A stretch of 64,000 bases of DNA from CAYQQQ01 sp964420125. GTDB lineage: Bacteria; Actinomycetota; Acidimicrobiia; Acidimicrobiales; Microtrichaceae. Under the pieces are notes generated by a model that saw only the letters and a program-made list of their open reading frames with translations, ran no database searches and was not told where the DNA came from. Positions 46,359 to 54,673 of this stretch are shown one piece after another. The stretch is taken from positions 28,338-92,337 of the forward strand of contig CAYQQQ010000015.1 in the NCBI GenBank assembly GCA_964420125.1. Reading direction: 5' to 3'. The translations under genes and the position numbers were made by a program. Each line of letters begins with the position of its first letter. Positions within the stretch are counted from its first letter, which is position 1.

Positions 46359-47638
46359 GCCGCCGACTTCTCCGGGACCACTCGGGCCAGCGAGGCTGCC
46401 GCCTTGTACACCGCCTCGGCGGGGCCGAGCTCGTCGTCGCGCAGCAGGTTCGCCATGATGCGCAGCACCCAGTCCATGAGCGTGCGCGACCGCATGCCCA
46501 CCCGAGTCAGCTCCCGCATCAGCGCCGGGCGTCCGATCACCTGGGCGAACAGCCGCGCCACCTTGAAGTAGAGGCCGTAGCGGGCCTCGAGGATCTGCGG
46601 GTAGCGCTGCAGCGGCAGGCCGCTGTCGGTGGCGATGCTCTCGGCCACCAGCGCGGCGGCCAGCCGGCCGGTCTCGTAGGCGTAGTCGATGCCTTCGCCG
46701 TTGAAGGGGTTGATGCTGCCGGCGGCGTCGCCCACCACCACCCAGGTCGGTCCGACCTTGGGGTGGATGGAGCCGCCCATGGGGAGGCGACCGCCGGTCG
46801 GTGCCTGGGTAGGGTGCTCCGGATCGATCTCCCAGTAGGCGGGCAGGGTGGCTGCGAACTCGGTCATCAGGTGCGAGGTGTTGATGGAGCGCCAGTCCCT
46901 GAAGGTCGACAGCAGTCCGACACCCACGTTGATGGTCCCGTCACCGACGGGGAAGATCCAGCCGTACCCGGGCAGCGACGCGCCGTTGCGGTCCCTGACG
47001 TCCAGCGCGCTCTCGATCCACGCCTCGGCGTGCAGCGGGCTCTCGTAGTACGTGCGGATCGCCAGGCCCTGGGGCATGGCCTTGTCGCGGCGGGTGCCGA
47101 GGGCCCGTCCGAAGCGGGAGTTGGCACCGTCGGCGATCACCACGTAGCGGGCGCGCAGCTCCCGGGTCTCGCCGGTGGCGACGTCCTTCACCACTGCACC
47201 GACCACCAGGCCGTCCTCGAGCAGGGGGGACACCGCCTCGACGCCGTTGCGGACCTCGGCTCCGGCGGCCTCGGCGTTGGTGGCCACCAGGGAGTCGAGC
47301 TCACGTCGGCGCACGACGTAGCCGTAGGACGGGAAGACGGGGTGCTCGGGCCAGTGCAGCTCGAGGCTGCGACGGTGGGCCACCGCTCGCAGGCCCTCGT
47401 AGCGATGGTGGCGGGCCAGCTCCTCCCCCAGGCCCATCTCCTCGAGCTGGTGGACCGCCCGGGGGGTGAGGCCGTCGCCACAGGTCTTCTCACGGGGGAA
47501 GACCTTCTTCTCCACGACCACCACGTCCAGTCCGGCGCCCGCCGCCCAGTAGGCGGCGGCGCTGCCGGCGGGCCCGCCGCCGACGACCAGCAGGTCGTGG
47601 CGCGGCGAGGCAGGACCGGTCGGGGAGGAGGGGGTCAT
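46355..47638 (-). CDS. Geranylgeranyl reductase family flavoprotein (menaquinone-type)
   Basis: The 427-residue protein has the FAD-binding start DLLVVGGGPAGSAAAYWAAG, the CGDGLTPRAVHQLEEMGLG segment with a CGDG-type loop, VVIADGANSRFGRALG and VVVGDAAGSINPFNGEGIDY. It resembles actinobacterial reductases that saturate one isoprenyl unit of menaquinone (the MenJ type), as well as geranylgeranyl reductases for lipids. Its position next to quinol-oxidising complexes favours menaquinone, by inference. It has one downstream coupled gene. Confidence 0.85.
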   Translation of the reverse strand: MTPSSPTGPASPRHDLLVVGGGPAGSAAAYWAAGAGLDVVVVEKKVFPREKTCGDGLTPRAVHQLEEMGLGEELARHHRYEGLRAVAHRRSLELHWPEHPVFPSYGYVVRRRELDSLVATNAEAAGAEVRNGVEAVSPLLEDGLVVGAVVKDVATGETRELRARYVVIADGANSRFGRALGTRRDKAMPQGLAIRTYYESPLHAEAWIESALDVRDRNGASLPGYGWIFPVGDGTINVGVGLLSTFRDWRSINTSHLMTEFAATLPAYWEIDPEHPTQAPTGGRLPMGGSIHPKVGPTWVVVGDAAGSINPFNGEGIDYAYETGRLAAALVAESIATDSGLPLQRYPQILEARYGLYFKVARLFAQVIGRPALMRELTRVGMRSRTLMDWVLRIMANLLRDDELGPAEAVYKAAASLARVVPEKSAA

Positions 47639-47688
47639 GTCACGAGTATGGAACCGGCGCTGCGGCCGGGCACGTCGGCCTCAGCGGG

Positions 47689-48435
47689 TCAGGCCACCGG
47701 CGGGGTGGCCGTCCACTCCTCGAGCACGGCCATGTACTCCTCGGCCTCGTCGGGCAGCAGCTCGGTCACGGCCTCCTCGAAGCCGTCCTCCCAGACGGCC
47801 ATGTCGAAGGTCTCGGCGCCGAACTCCGTGCGCTCGTAGAGCACGATGTCCATGATCTCCGCCGGGGTGAGGGTGCCGGCCTGGGCGGGCATGCCGCCGG
47901 CGATCGGCTTGTCGGTGGCCCCGTAGGTGCTGAAGCCGGCGTCCTGGTACCCGGCGGAGCCGAGCGCCACCCAGGTGATCTGGTCGACCGGACGTGGGAA
48001 GGTCTCGAGCACCGCTCCGCCTGCGAGCGCCGGGCCGGCCCCGCCGCCGCCGCCGCCGCCGTGGCAGCCGGAGCAGCTCACGCCGTACCCTTCGCCGCCG
48101 AGGGCGAGCGGCCCCTCGGTGCTGGTCGGCTCGTCGAGGGTGAAGGCGTAGATGATGAAGAAGAAGGGGAGCGCCACCAGGACGGGGACCGCCCAGACGG
48201 GGATCTTCTTGCGCGACTCGGCGGCCTCGACCCACGGGGGGGTGGGCTCGACCTCGACGGGCTTCGCCGCGACGGCGGCCGCCGCAGCGGCCGGCGCAGC
48301 CGACTCCTCGGTGGGTGCCGGAGCGGCGGACTCGGTGGTCGCGGGGACCGGCGCCTCGCCGGCGTCGCCGTCGCCGCTCAAGGCAGCACGACGCTGCTTG
48401 CTGCGGGCCAGGAGGTGTTCGGGGATCTCGGTCAA
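47689..48435 (-). CDS. Membrane-anchored monoheme c-type cytochrome
   Basis: The 248-residue protein has the heme site CSGCH followed by a run of glycines, an N-terminal low-complexity Ala/Pro region (20-75), a membrane helix (VPVLVALPFFFIIYAFTL) and an outer domain with an axial Met likely in GGMPAQAG. The N-terminus MTEIPEHLLARSKQRRAA closely matches that of the subunit IV-type cytochrome b gene. TTG at 48435 is the start, with GGAGG 5 bases upstream. It is divergent from the respiratory run and may pass electrons from it to an oxidase. Confidence 0.85.
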   Translation of the reverse strand: MTEIPEHLLARSKQRRAALSGDGDAGEAPVPATTESAAPAPTEESAAPAAAAAAVAAKPVEVEPTPPWVEAAESRKKIPVWAVPVLVALPFFFIIYAFTLDEPTSTEGPLALGGEGYGVSCSGCHGGGGGGGAGPALAGGAVLETFPRPVDQITWVALGSAGYQDAGFSTYGATDKPIAGGMPAQAGTLTPAEIMDIVLYERTEFGAETFDMAVWEDGFEEAVTELLPDEAEEYMAVLEEWTATPPVA

Positions 48436-48927
48436 CGCTGCCTCCGAGCGTCGGACGTGGCGGACGGCCCCACTCTATGCACCTGGGATGGTCGGCAACC
48501 AAAGCCGCCGCTCCTCGACGCCTCCGGTGCCTGCCGGCGTGGGTGGTGGCCGGTTGCGCAGTGCCTTCAGATGGGTTCTGGAGGCGCAGCGCTCCCGATG
48601 CGATCTCCTCCGCCTCCAGAGGTGATCGAAAGGCACAGAGGATCACGCCTGCCTGTGCTGCCCGCCGGGGAGGTGGGACGGCCGCCACGGGGCAGGGGCC
48701 CCGTGTTGCGGAGGAGGTGGGCGTGTGCGGAGCACCGGGTGCCCGCCGGGGAGGCAGCGCAGCCCTGGATGTGCTCATCGACGGACCGCCGTGGTAGACC
48801 TCTTGCGTGGTCCGGCCCTGAACACTGCAGTTCGGGGTGGCGACCTACAGTTTCTGATGGATCCGCCCCCCGGCCCCCGGCGGGGAGCACGCCGGCCCCG
48901 GCTCGTCGTGGCCGACAGGAGGTCAAC
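48436..48927. promoter_or_regulatory. Divergent gap between the c-type cytochrome and the respiratory gene run
   Basis: About 490 bases with no gene supported. A minus-strand -10 TAGAGT lies at 48477-48472 for the cytochrome gene. A plus-strand TACAGT at 48846-48851 could start the respiratory run with a leader of about 70 bases. TCTGGAGGC ... GCCTCCAGA (48577-48620) is a perfect 9-bp inverted repeat and the middle of the gap is rich in GGAGG repeats. Nothing else was recognised. Confidence 0.45.
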
Positions 48928-49392
48928 GTGGTCGCATTCCTCTCGACGGTGTTGGTGCTCATCCTGCTGCTGGTGCCGGTGTTCGTGCTCGCCAAGCGCC
49001 GCCCGGTCGGCACGCCGATCACCTGGGGCGAGGCCATGCTCGCCGGCACGTACGTCTTCTTCATCCTGTTCTGGTCCTACGGGGTGCTGCCCCACCAGTT
49101 CCTCACCTGGGCCGACTCCGAGCTCAACTGGCGTCCCGACCGCATCTGGTTCGGCCCCGGCGGCTCGATCACCGTTCCGCTCACCGGCTGGGTGTGGGAG
49201 ACCCCGTGGTTCCCGATCACCACCTCCGCGCAGGTGTTCCGCGACATCATCGTCACCCTCATCTACGTGGGTCTGCTGGGTGCCCAGATCTTCTTCTGGG
49301 CGTGGTGGCAGAACCGCGGCAAGCGAGCCGAGGTCGCTGAGGCGATCGAGCCCGTCACGCAGTTCGGCCGTCCCCTGATCAAGCGAGCGTGA
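48928..49392 (+). CDS. Membrane protein at the head of the respiratory run
   Basis: The 154-residue protein has three membrane segments (VAFLSTVLVLILLLVPVFVL, EAMLAGTYVFFILFWSYGVL, FRDIIVTLIYVGLLGAQIFF) and an outer loop rich in Trp and Pro (TWADSELNWRPDRIWFGPGG). No family was recognised. The GTG has AGGAGGT upstream. Only 7 bases separate it from the ferredoxin gene, so it is probably part of a menaquinol-oxidising complex. Confidence 0.65.
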   Translation: MVAFLSTVLVLILLLVPVFVLAKRRPVGTPITWGEAMLAGTYVFFILFWSYGVLPHQFLTWADSELNWRPDRIWFGPGGSITVPLTGWVWETPWFPITTSAQVFRDIIVTLIYVGLLGAQIFFWAWWQNRGKRAEVAEAIEPVTQFGRPLIKRA

Positions 49393-49399
49393 GGTAGCC

Positions 49400-49816
49400 G
49401 TGGCCGTCACCGACGCGAACCCTCCCCTTCCGGAGTTCAGCACCGACTACGTGCTAGAAGAGGTCGACGCCGACTACCTGGCGCGTGCGGTCAAGCCCAA
49501 GCAGTTCATCCACATCGACCAGTCCGAGTGCATCCAGTGCGAGGGATGCGTCGACATCTGCCCGTGGAAGTGCATCCACATGGTGTCGCCGGACGTGATC
49601 GACGAGTCGGTCGGCATCGACCGTCCCGGCCTCGACCCCTCCGACAACGTGGTGTTCCTGATCGACGACGACGTGTGCACCCGCTGCGCGCTGTGCGTCG
49701 ATCGTTGCCCCACCGGCGTGATCATCCTCGGCAAGATCGGCGACCCCGACCCCGACGGTGATCCGCACCAGCGAACCGCCTCGATGGGCTACGGCTACGG
49801 GATGCGGTTGGCATGA
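49400..49816 (+). CDS. 2[4Fe-4S] ferredoxin-type protein
   Basis: The 138-residue protein has two [4Fe-4S] motifs: CIQCEGCVDICPWKC at about 49-63 and CTRCALCVDRCPTGV at about 93-107. Between them is a spacer of 30 residues. The N-terminal 45 residues (EFSTDYVLEEVDADYLARAV) are acidic and do not look like a membrane anchor. It would carry electrons on the cytoplasmic side. A ferredoxin inside a bc-complex gene run is unusual. Confidence 0.88.
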   Translation: MAVTDANPPLPEFSTDYVLEEVDADYLARAVKPKQFIHIDQSECIQCEGCVDICPWKCIHMVSPDVIDESVGIDRPGLDPSDNVVFLIDDDVCTRCALCVDRCPTGVIILGKIGDPDPDGDPHQRTASMGYGYGMRLA

Positions 49817-49857
49817 CGGATTCGACGCAACAGGTCACCGAGGAGTAGGAGTAGCCC

Positions 49858-50637
49858 GTGGCCAAGACGATGCAGGGTTCCGGTGGGATCGCCGAGAAGT
49901 GGAGCCAGCTGAAGGACACCGTGCAGGGTTCTCAGGCCTGGAGCTCCATCTTCCGCCCCGGCTCCATCTTCCGAAAGGGCTACACCGACAGCCCCAGGAA
50001 CCGCTCGTACGTGATCATGAACAGCGTGCTCTACCACCTCCACCCGGTGAAGGTGAAGCGCCACGCGGTGAAGGTCTCCTACACGCTCTGCCTGGGCGGG
50101 CTCAGCTTCTTCCTGTTCATCGTCCTCACCGTGACCGGCATCTTCCTGATGTTCTTCTACCGGCCGACCGCCGCGCAGGCCTGGGACGACATCTACTCCC
50201 TCCAGACGTCGGTCACCTTCGGTCTCCTGGTGAGGAACATGCACCGATGGGGGGCGCACCTGATGGTGCTGTCGGTGTTCCTCCACATGGCGCGCGTCTT
50301 CTACCACGGCGCCTACAAGGCACCACGTGAGTTCAACTGGGTGATCGGGGTGATCCTGCTCACGATGACCCTGCTGCTCTCGTTCACCGGCTACCTGCTG
50401 CCCTGGGACCAGCTGGCGCTGTGGGCGGTGACCGTGGGCACGAACATGATGGGCTACACCCCGGTGCTCGGCAGCCAGGTCCGCTTCGTGCTGCTGGGGG
50501 GCGCAGAGATCGGCACCGACACGTTGCTGCGCTGGTACGTGCTGCACGTGCTCTTCTTCCCATTCATCACCGTCATCTTCATGGCCATCCACTTCTGGCG
50601 GGTCCGGAAGGACGGCGGCATCTCGGGGCCGCTGTGA
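49858..50637 (+). CDS. Cytochrome b, N-terminal (b6-type) subunit
   Basis: The 259-residue protein has four membrane helices and the four heme-ligand histidines: MHRWGAHLMVLSVFLHMARV (first pair) and RWYVLHVLFFPFITVIFMAI-H (second pair), with TGYLLPWDQLALWA and IHFWRVRKDGGISGPL at the end. This matches cytochrome b6 and the N-terminal half of cytochrome b. Menaquinol is oxidised here with transfer through two b hemes. The GTG start follows GGAGTAGGAGTAG. A split b6/subunit IV pair is found in firmicutes, cyanobacteria and some actinobacteria. Confidence 0.93.
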   Translation: MAKTMQGSGGIAEKWSQLKDTVQGSQAWSSIFRPGSIFRKGYTDSPRNRSYVIMNSVLYHLHPVKVKRHAVKVSYTLCLGGLSFFLFIVLTVTGIFLMFFYRPTAAQAWDDIYSLQTSVTFGLLVRNMHRWGAHLMVLSVFLHMARVFYHGAYKAPREFNWVIGVILLTMTLLLSFTGYLLPWDQLALWAVTVGTNMMGYTPVLGSQVRFVLLGGAEIGTDTLLRWYVLHVLFFPFITVIFMAIHFWRVRKDGGISGPL

Positions 50638-50684
50638 TCCGGGCGGCCACATCCATCCAGCCGGAAACGACCGAGTGAGCGAGC

Positions 50685-51485
50685 ATGACCGAGGTACCTG
50701 AACACCTCCTGAAGCGGGCACAGCAGGCCAAGGAGAAGGCTGCGGCCAAGTCGGCCCCGACAGAGCCCGAGGCCGCCGAGGCCCCCGCGGCAGACGCCGG
50801 TGGCGCCGCCGCCTCCGACTCGCGGATCCCCGCCCACCTCCTGGAGCGCTCGAAGGCCGCCAAGGCCCGCAAGGGCGGCAGCGATGCGGTGGCCGAGGAG
50901 TCCGGTGGTGGCACCGCGGTGGCCACCAAGGAGAAGCCGACCACCCCGGCCGCGGCGTCCTCCGCCCTCCCGGTGGGCGCCGGTCCCGGCGGGCACACCC
51001 AGCGCCTCCTCACGGTGGTGAAGGCCGGCTCCATCCAGGACGTGAAGGCCAAGCCGCAGGACAAGGTGCACGTGTGGCCCCATCTGCTGGTGATCGAGTT
51101 CGTGGCCGCCCTGGCCTGCCTCGCCTTCCTGTTCGTGTTCTCGTGGCTGGTCAACGCACCGCTGCTGGAGCTGGCGAACTTCAACCAGACGCCCAACCCG
51201 TCCAAGGCGCCCTGGTACTTCCTCGGCCTCCAGGAGCTGCTCACCATGTTCCACCCGATGGTGGCGGGTGTGACCATCCCCGGCATGGGGATCTTCGTGC
51301 TGATCCTGGCGCCCTACATCGACAAGAACCCCTCCAACCACCCGGAGGATCGAAAGTTCGCCGTCTCGCTGATGACCGTCCACCTCATGTTCTGGTCGGT
51401 GCTGGTCATCATCGGCTCCTTCTTCCGTGGTCCCGGCTTCAACTTCACCCTCCCCTGGGTGGACGGGCTCTTCTTCGAGCTCTGA
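50685..51485 (+). CDS. Cytochrome b, C-terminal (subunit IV-type) subunit with N-terminal extension
   Basis: The 266-residue protein has an Ala/Lys/Glu-rich cytoplasmic extension to about residue 125, then three membrane helices (LLVIEFVAALACLAFLFVFS, GVTIPGMGIFVLILAPYI, MFWSVLVIIGSFFRGPG). The Qo-site PEWY-type motif reads KAPWYFLGLQELL, with Pro in place of Glu. The extension contains two copies of a short motif (VPEHLLKRAQ at 4-13, IPAHLLERSK at 48-57) shared with the monoheme cytochrome encoded divergently. It pairs with the b6-type subunit. Confidence 0.9.
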   Translation: MTEVPEHLLKRAQQAKEKAAAKSAPTEPEAAEAPAADAGGAAASDSRIPAHLLERSKAAKARKGGSDAVAEESGGGTAVATKEKPTTPAAASSALPVGAGPGGHTQRLLTVVKAGSIQDVKAKPQDKVHVWPHLLVIEFVAALACLAFLFVFSWLVNAPLLELANFNQTPNPSKAPWYFLGLQELLTMFHPMVAGVTIPGMGIFVLILAPYIDKNPSNHPEDRKFAVSLMTVHLMFWSVLVIIGSFFRGPGFNFTLPWVDGLFFEL

Positions 51486-51494
51486 GGTGCAGCG

Positions 51495-52379
51495 ATGAAC
51501 AACTTCTGGATCGCCCTGATCGTGTTCGTGGTGGTGATCGGCGCGGCCGTCGTGCTCCTCGGCGCCGCCAACCGCCGCGAGTCACGCGATGCCATGGGTC
51601 GGGCCGAGCTCTCCCGTGAGGCCCGCAAGCGCGACAAGGCCGCGCGGAAGGCTGCGGCGGGACAGGTCGAGGAGCGACCCCCGACGGGCAAGGAGATCGA
51701 GCGGCTCGCCGCCGAGGGCGGCCCCTCCGCCGAGCTCGAGCCGGTGGGTGCCGCGCAGCCCCCGGTGGCGTGGGCGCCTCCCGATCCCGAGGCCTACGAC
51801 GCCTCGCGGCGGGCCTTCCTCAACCGGTCGATCATCGCCCTCATGGGTCTCGGCATCGCCGGGTTCGCGGCGGCGGCCTTCCCGGCGTTCCTGTGGCCGA
51901 TCGGATCGAGCGGTTTCGGCTCCAAGATCCGGGTGGGCAAGATCTCCGACATCAAGGCCGAGGTCGAGAAGGGCAACGGCTTCCTCTACAAGCCGGAGGG
52001 TCGGATGTGGATCACGCTCTACCCCTCCGCAGCGCTGCCCAAGGCGGAGCAGGTCTACTCCGCACCCGAGCTCACCGGCATGAAGGCCGGGCTGGTGGCG
52101 CTCTACCAGAAGTGCCCGCACCTCGGCTGCCGGGTTCCGAGCTGCAACAGCTCGCAGTGGTTCGAGTGCCCGTGCCACGGCTCGCAGTTCAACCAGGTCG
52201 GCGAGAAGAAGGGCGGCCCCGCGCCACGCGGCATGGACCGCTTCGCCATGGAGGTCACCGGCGACCAGTTCATCGTGAACACCGGACAGGTGATCCAGGG
52301 TCCGCCCATCGGCACCAACACCACCGGCCAAGAGGCGGAGGGCCCGCACTGCATCGGAGCGTCCGAGGGCGGCCACTGA
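51495..52379 (+). CDS. Rieske [2Fe-2S] protein
   Basis: The 294-residue protein has an N-terminal membrane helix (FWIALIVFVVVIGAAVVLLG), a charged linker, a second segment (IIALMGLGIAGFAAAAFPAF) after an SRRAFLNRS twin-arginine-like stretch, and the cluster-binding loops CPHLGC and CPCHGSQF with C and H ligands in order. Between the loops there is an extra Cys (RVPSCNSSQW) that may form the stabilising disulfide. It delivers electrons from menaquinol to a c-type cytochrome. It starts 9 bases after the subunit IV gene. Confidence 0.93.
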   Translation: MNNFWIALIVFVVVIGAAVVLLGAANRRESRDAMGRAELSREARKRDKAARKAAAGQVEERPPTGKEIERLAAEGGPSAELEPVGAAQPPVAWAPPDPEAYDASRRAFLNRSIIALMGLGIAGFAAAAFPAFLWPIGSSGFGSKIRVGKISDIKAEVEKGNGFLYKPEGRMWITLYPSAALPKAEQVYSAPELTGMKAGLVALYQKCPHLGCRVPSCNSSQWFECPCHGSQFNQVGEKKGGPAPRGMDRFAMEVTGDQFIVNTGQVIQGPPIGTNTTGQEAEGPHCIGASEGGH

Positions 52380-52413
52380 CCGACCGCCGGGACCAAGACT
52401 GACCGCGACGTAG

Positions 52414-52436
52414 TGGCACGGACCGGCGCCGTGCCA
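52414..52436 (+). promoter_or_regulatory. Stem-loop between the Rieske and diheme cytochrome genes
   Basis: TGGCACGG and CCGTGCCA form a perfect 8-bp stem with a 7-base loop inside the 77-base gap. There is no U-tract. It may be an RNA-processing or stability element that sets expression of the diheme cytochrome relative to the genes upstream. Confidence 0.4.
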
Positions 52437-52456
52437 GGGAGACAGACGAGCACGAG

Positions 52457-53683
52457 ATGATCCTCGCAACGACACAACGGGCCTTCGGGTTGGCCCTGCT
52501 CGCCATCGTGGCGATCGGGGTCGTCCTGTGGCTGTTCTTCAACCTCCGCGCCGGGCGCAAGGAGGTCGGCTCGGAGATCGAGCTGGCCGCAAACCGGGGC
52601 AACGTGCCCTCCGACGACGTGCTCGAGGGCCGCAAGCTCAACACCGCGCTGTTCTCCGCCGCCGGACTGCTGGCCATCATCGGGGTGGCGTTGCCGCTCT
52701 ACTGGCTGGGGGAGCCCGGTCGCCAGGAGGGAGCGGCTGACAACTACGAGGAGATCTTCGTGGAGCGCGGCCAGGCGCTGTACGAGACGGGTGCCCAGTG
52801 CGTGAACTGCCACGCCGGCGGGGGCGTCGGCGGTGTGGCGAACTTCATCATCAACGACCAGAACGGCCAGTTCGTGGCCCAGGTGAACTGGACCGCCCCG
52901 GCGCTCAACAACCTCATGTACCGCTACAGCGAGGACGAGGTCCGCTACGTGCTGAACTTCGGCCGCCCCGGCACCCCGATGGCGGCCTGGGGAGCGCCCG
53001 GCGGCGGCCCGCTCACCACCCAGCAGATCGACGAGCTCATCGCCTACATCTGGACGTTGCAGCTCACCCCGCAGGAGATGCGCGACGAGGTCTACGGACT
53101 CGTGGACGGCATCGACCCGGGCTTGGGTGAGCGCCTCAAGGAGGTCGACACGTCCAACGAGGGCATCGAGGAGCCGCTGACCGCCAACCGCCTCTCCCGG
53201 GCCGACGAGATCCGCCTCGGCGAGATCCTCTTCAACAACCAGGAGGTGTCCGCCGGCTCGTACTCCTGCGGTCGTTGCCACGTGGCCGGTGCTGCCTACG
53301 GTCGTGCGTGGCAGCCCTTCGCCCGCCTCCAGTACGGCTCCTTCGGCCCGGACCTGACCGGCGTGGAGAACCAGGCCACCGAGCAGCAGCACTTCAGCCT
53401 GGTCTGGGAGGGCATGGAGGAGGGCAAGCTCTACTTCTCCCGCCGCCAGGGCAACCCGCAGATGCCCGGCTTCGGCGCCAACCCCAACACCGGCCAGGAG
53501 GACAAGGGGATACCCGACCTCGGTGCCGAGGGCATGCTCACCCCGGCCCAGGTGTGGGCGGTGGTCACCTGGGAGCGCAACCTCTCCAACGACACGACCG
53601 TGAAGACCCCTGTGGCGGGCACCAGCGCCTCGCCGACGTTCGCCGATGTCGTCCTCCCGGAGGACGACACCAGTGCTGAGTGA
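52457..53683 (+). CDS. Diheme cytochrome c
   Basis: The 408-residue protein has two N-terminal membrane helices (about 10-30 and 68-88) and two heme-binding sites, CVNCH near residue 115 and CGRCH near residue 273. The first domain has TAPALNNLMYRYSEDEVRYV and GTPMAAWG with a likely axial Met; the second has NPQMPGFGANP. It probably acts as the cytochrome c1 equivalent of the bc complex. Its N-terminal two-helix anchor differs from classical c1. Confidence 0.9.
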   Translation: MILATTQRAFGLALLAIVAIGVVLWLFFNLRAGRKEVGSEIELAANRGNVPSDDVLEGRKLNTALFSAAGLLAIIGVALPLYWLGEPGRQEGAADNYEEIFVERGQALYETGAQCVNCHAGGGVGGVANFIINDQNGQFVAQVNWTAPALNNLMYRYSEDEVRYVLNFGRPGTPMAAWGAPGGGPLTTQQIDELIAYIWTLQLTPQEMRDEVYGLVDGIDPGLGERLKEVDTSNEGIEEPLTANRLSRADEIRLGEILFNNQEVSAGSYSCGRCHVAGAAYGRAWQPFARLQYGSFGPDLTGVENQATEQQHFSLVWEGMEEGKLYFSRRQGNPQMPGFGANPNTGQEDKGIPDLGAEGMLTPAQVWAVVTWERNLSNDTTVKTPVAGTSASPTFADVVLPEDDTSAE

Positions 53684-53702
53684 TCCAGGAAGCGACTGAC
53701 CC

Positions 53703-54671
53703 ATGCACACCCTCGCCGCCATCGCCTTCGACCCGAACATCCGTGGCGCGCTCGTCGTCGCCACCGGTGTGGTCGTGCTCATCGGCTCCATCTACCTGAT
53801 CGTCGCCACCAACACCGGGGTGCGCGCCGGGCTGCTCATCGTGCTGGCGGCGCTCACCGGCTGGTGCTTCAGCATGGGTCTCGTCTGGTGGATGTACGGC
53901 ATCGGCCTCCGAGGCCAGGACCCGAGCTGGATCGAGCGCGAGGTGAACTTCAGCCGCGACGACTCGCTGGTCACGGAGGTGGCGAACTCGCTGCCCCGAA
54001 CGGAGGACCTCCCCGATCCTCTCGAGCGCTACCAGGAGATCATCGCCGAGAACCCCGCCATCCAGAACAAGGTCGAGGCGTCCGAGGGGCAGGGCTTCGA
54101 GCCCGACAGCCTCACGAAGCTCGCCACCCTGGTGCCGGAGTTCAAAGAGGAGCTCGACGACGACCTCGGAGGTTGGCGGCTGCTGCCGGAGTCCGACGCC
54201 CGTCGGGGTGATGCGGTGGCCGCTGCTGACGCCACCCTTGTCGACAACGAGGCCTTCGGCCAGCAGACCGCCGGCTCCTACTCCGTCAAGGACGTGTTCT
54301 TCTACGGGGGCAAGGGGGCGGCCGAGCCGGAGACCATCCCCGGCGAGCGCAACATCTTCCAGCGGGCGTGGAACCGCATCGTCACCACCTTCCAGGTGAA
54401 GAACCCGCCGCTGTACGCCGCCGTGACCGTGCAGAAGAACGAGGTGCAGGTGGTCGCCCCCGGTGAGGCACCGCCTCCGCCGGAGGTCGACGAGGAGGCG
54501 GCGGTGGTGACGGTCGTGCTCGAGCGCGACCTCGGCAACCGCCGGGCGGTCCCTGCCGCCTTCGCGCTGATCACCGGAGTGATGTTCGCCGTGTTCTGCT
54601 GGCTGCTGCACTCGCGTGACAAGCGCGCCATGGCCGCCCGGGCGGACTGGAAGCCGGCCAAGGCGGGCTGA
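53703..54671 (+). CDS. Membrane protein linked to the respiratory run
   Basis: The 322-residue protein has two N-terminal membrane helices (ALVVATGVVVLIGSIYLIVA, GLLIVLAALTGWCFSMGLVWW), a large soluble region with acidic helices (about 75-260), and a C-terminal helix (AAFALITGVMFAVFCWLLHS). No heme or iron-sulfur motif is visible and no family was recognised. It ends 2 bases before nuoA, bridging the two complexes, and could help assemble either. Confidence 0.65.
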   Translation: MHTLAAIAFDPNIRGALVVATGVVVLIGSIYLIVATNTGVRAGLLIVLAALTGWCFSMGLVWWMYGIGLRGQDPSWIEREVNFSRDDSLVTEVANSLPRTEDLPDPLERYQEIIAENPAIQNKVEASEGQGFEPDSLTKLATLVPEFKEELDDDLGGWRLLPESDARRGDAVAAADATLVDNEAFGQQTAGSYSVKDVFFYGGKGAAEPETIPGERNIFQRAWNRIVTTFQVKNPPLYAAVTVQKNEVQVVAPGEAPPPPEVDEEAAVVTVVLERDLGNRRAVPAAFALITGVMFAVFCWLLHSRDKRAMAARADWKPAKAG

Positions 54672-54673
54672 CC

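Noticed and set aside
49813..49848. 11-codon ORF (MTDSTQQVTEE) between the ferredoxin and cytochrome b genes
   Set aside because: Too short to support, and its GAGGAGTAG end doubles as the ribosome binding region of the next gene.
53703..54671. Membrane protein before nuoA as a cytochrome oxidase subunit
   Set aside because: No heme-copper ligands, CxxCH or subunit signature is visible; only its position suggests a respiratory role.
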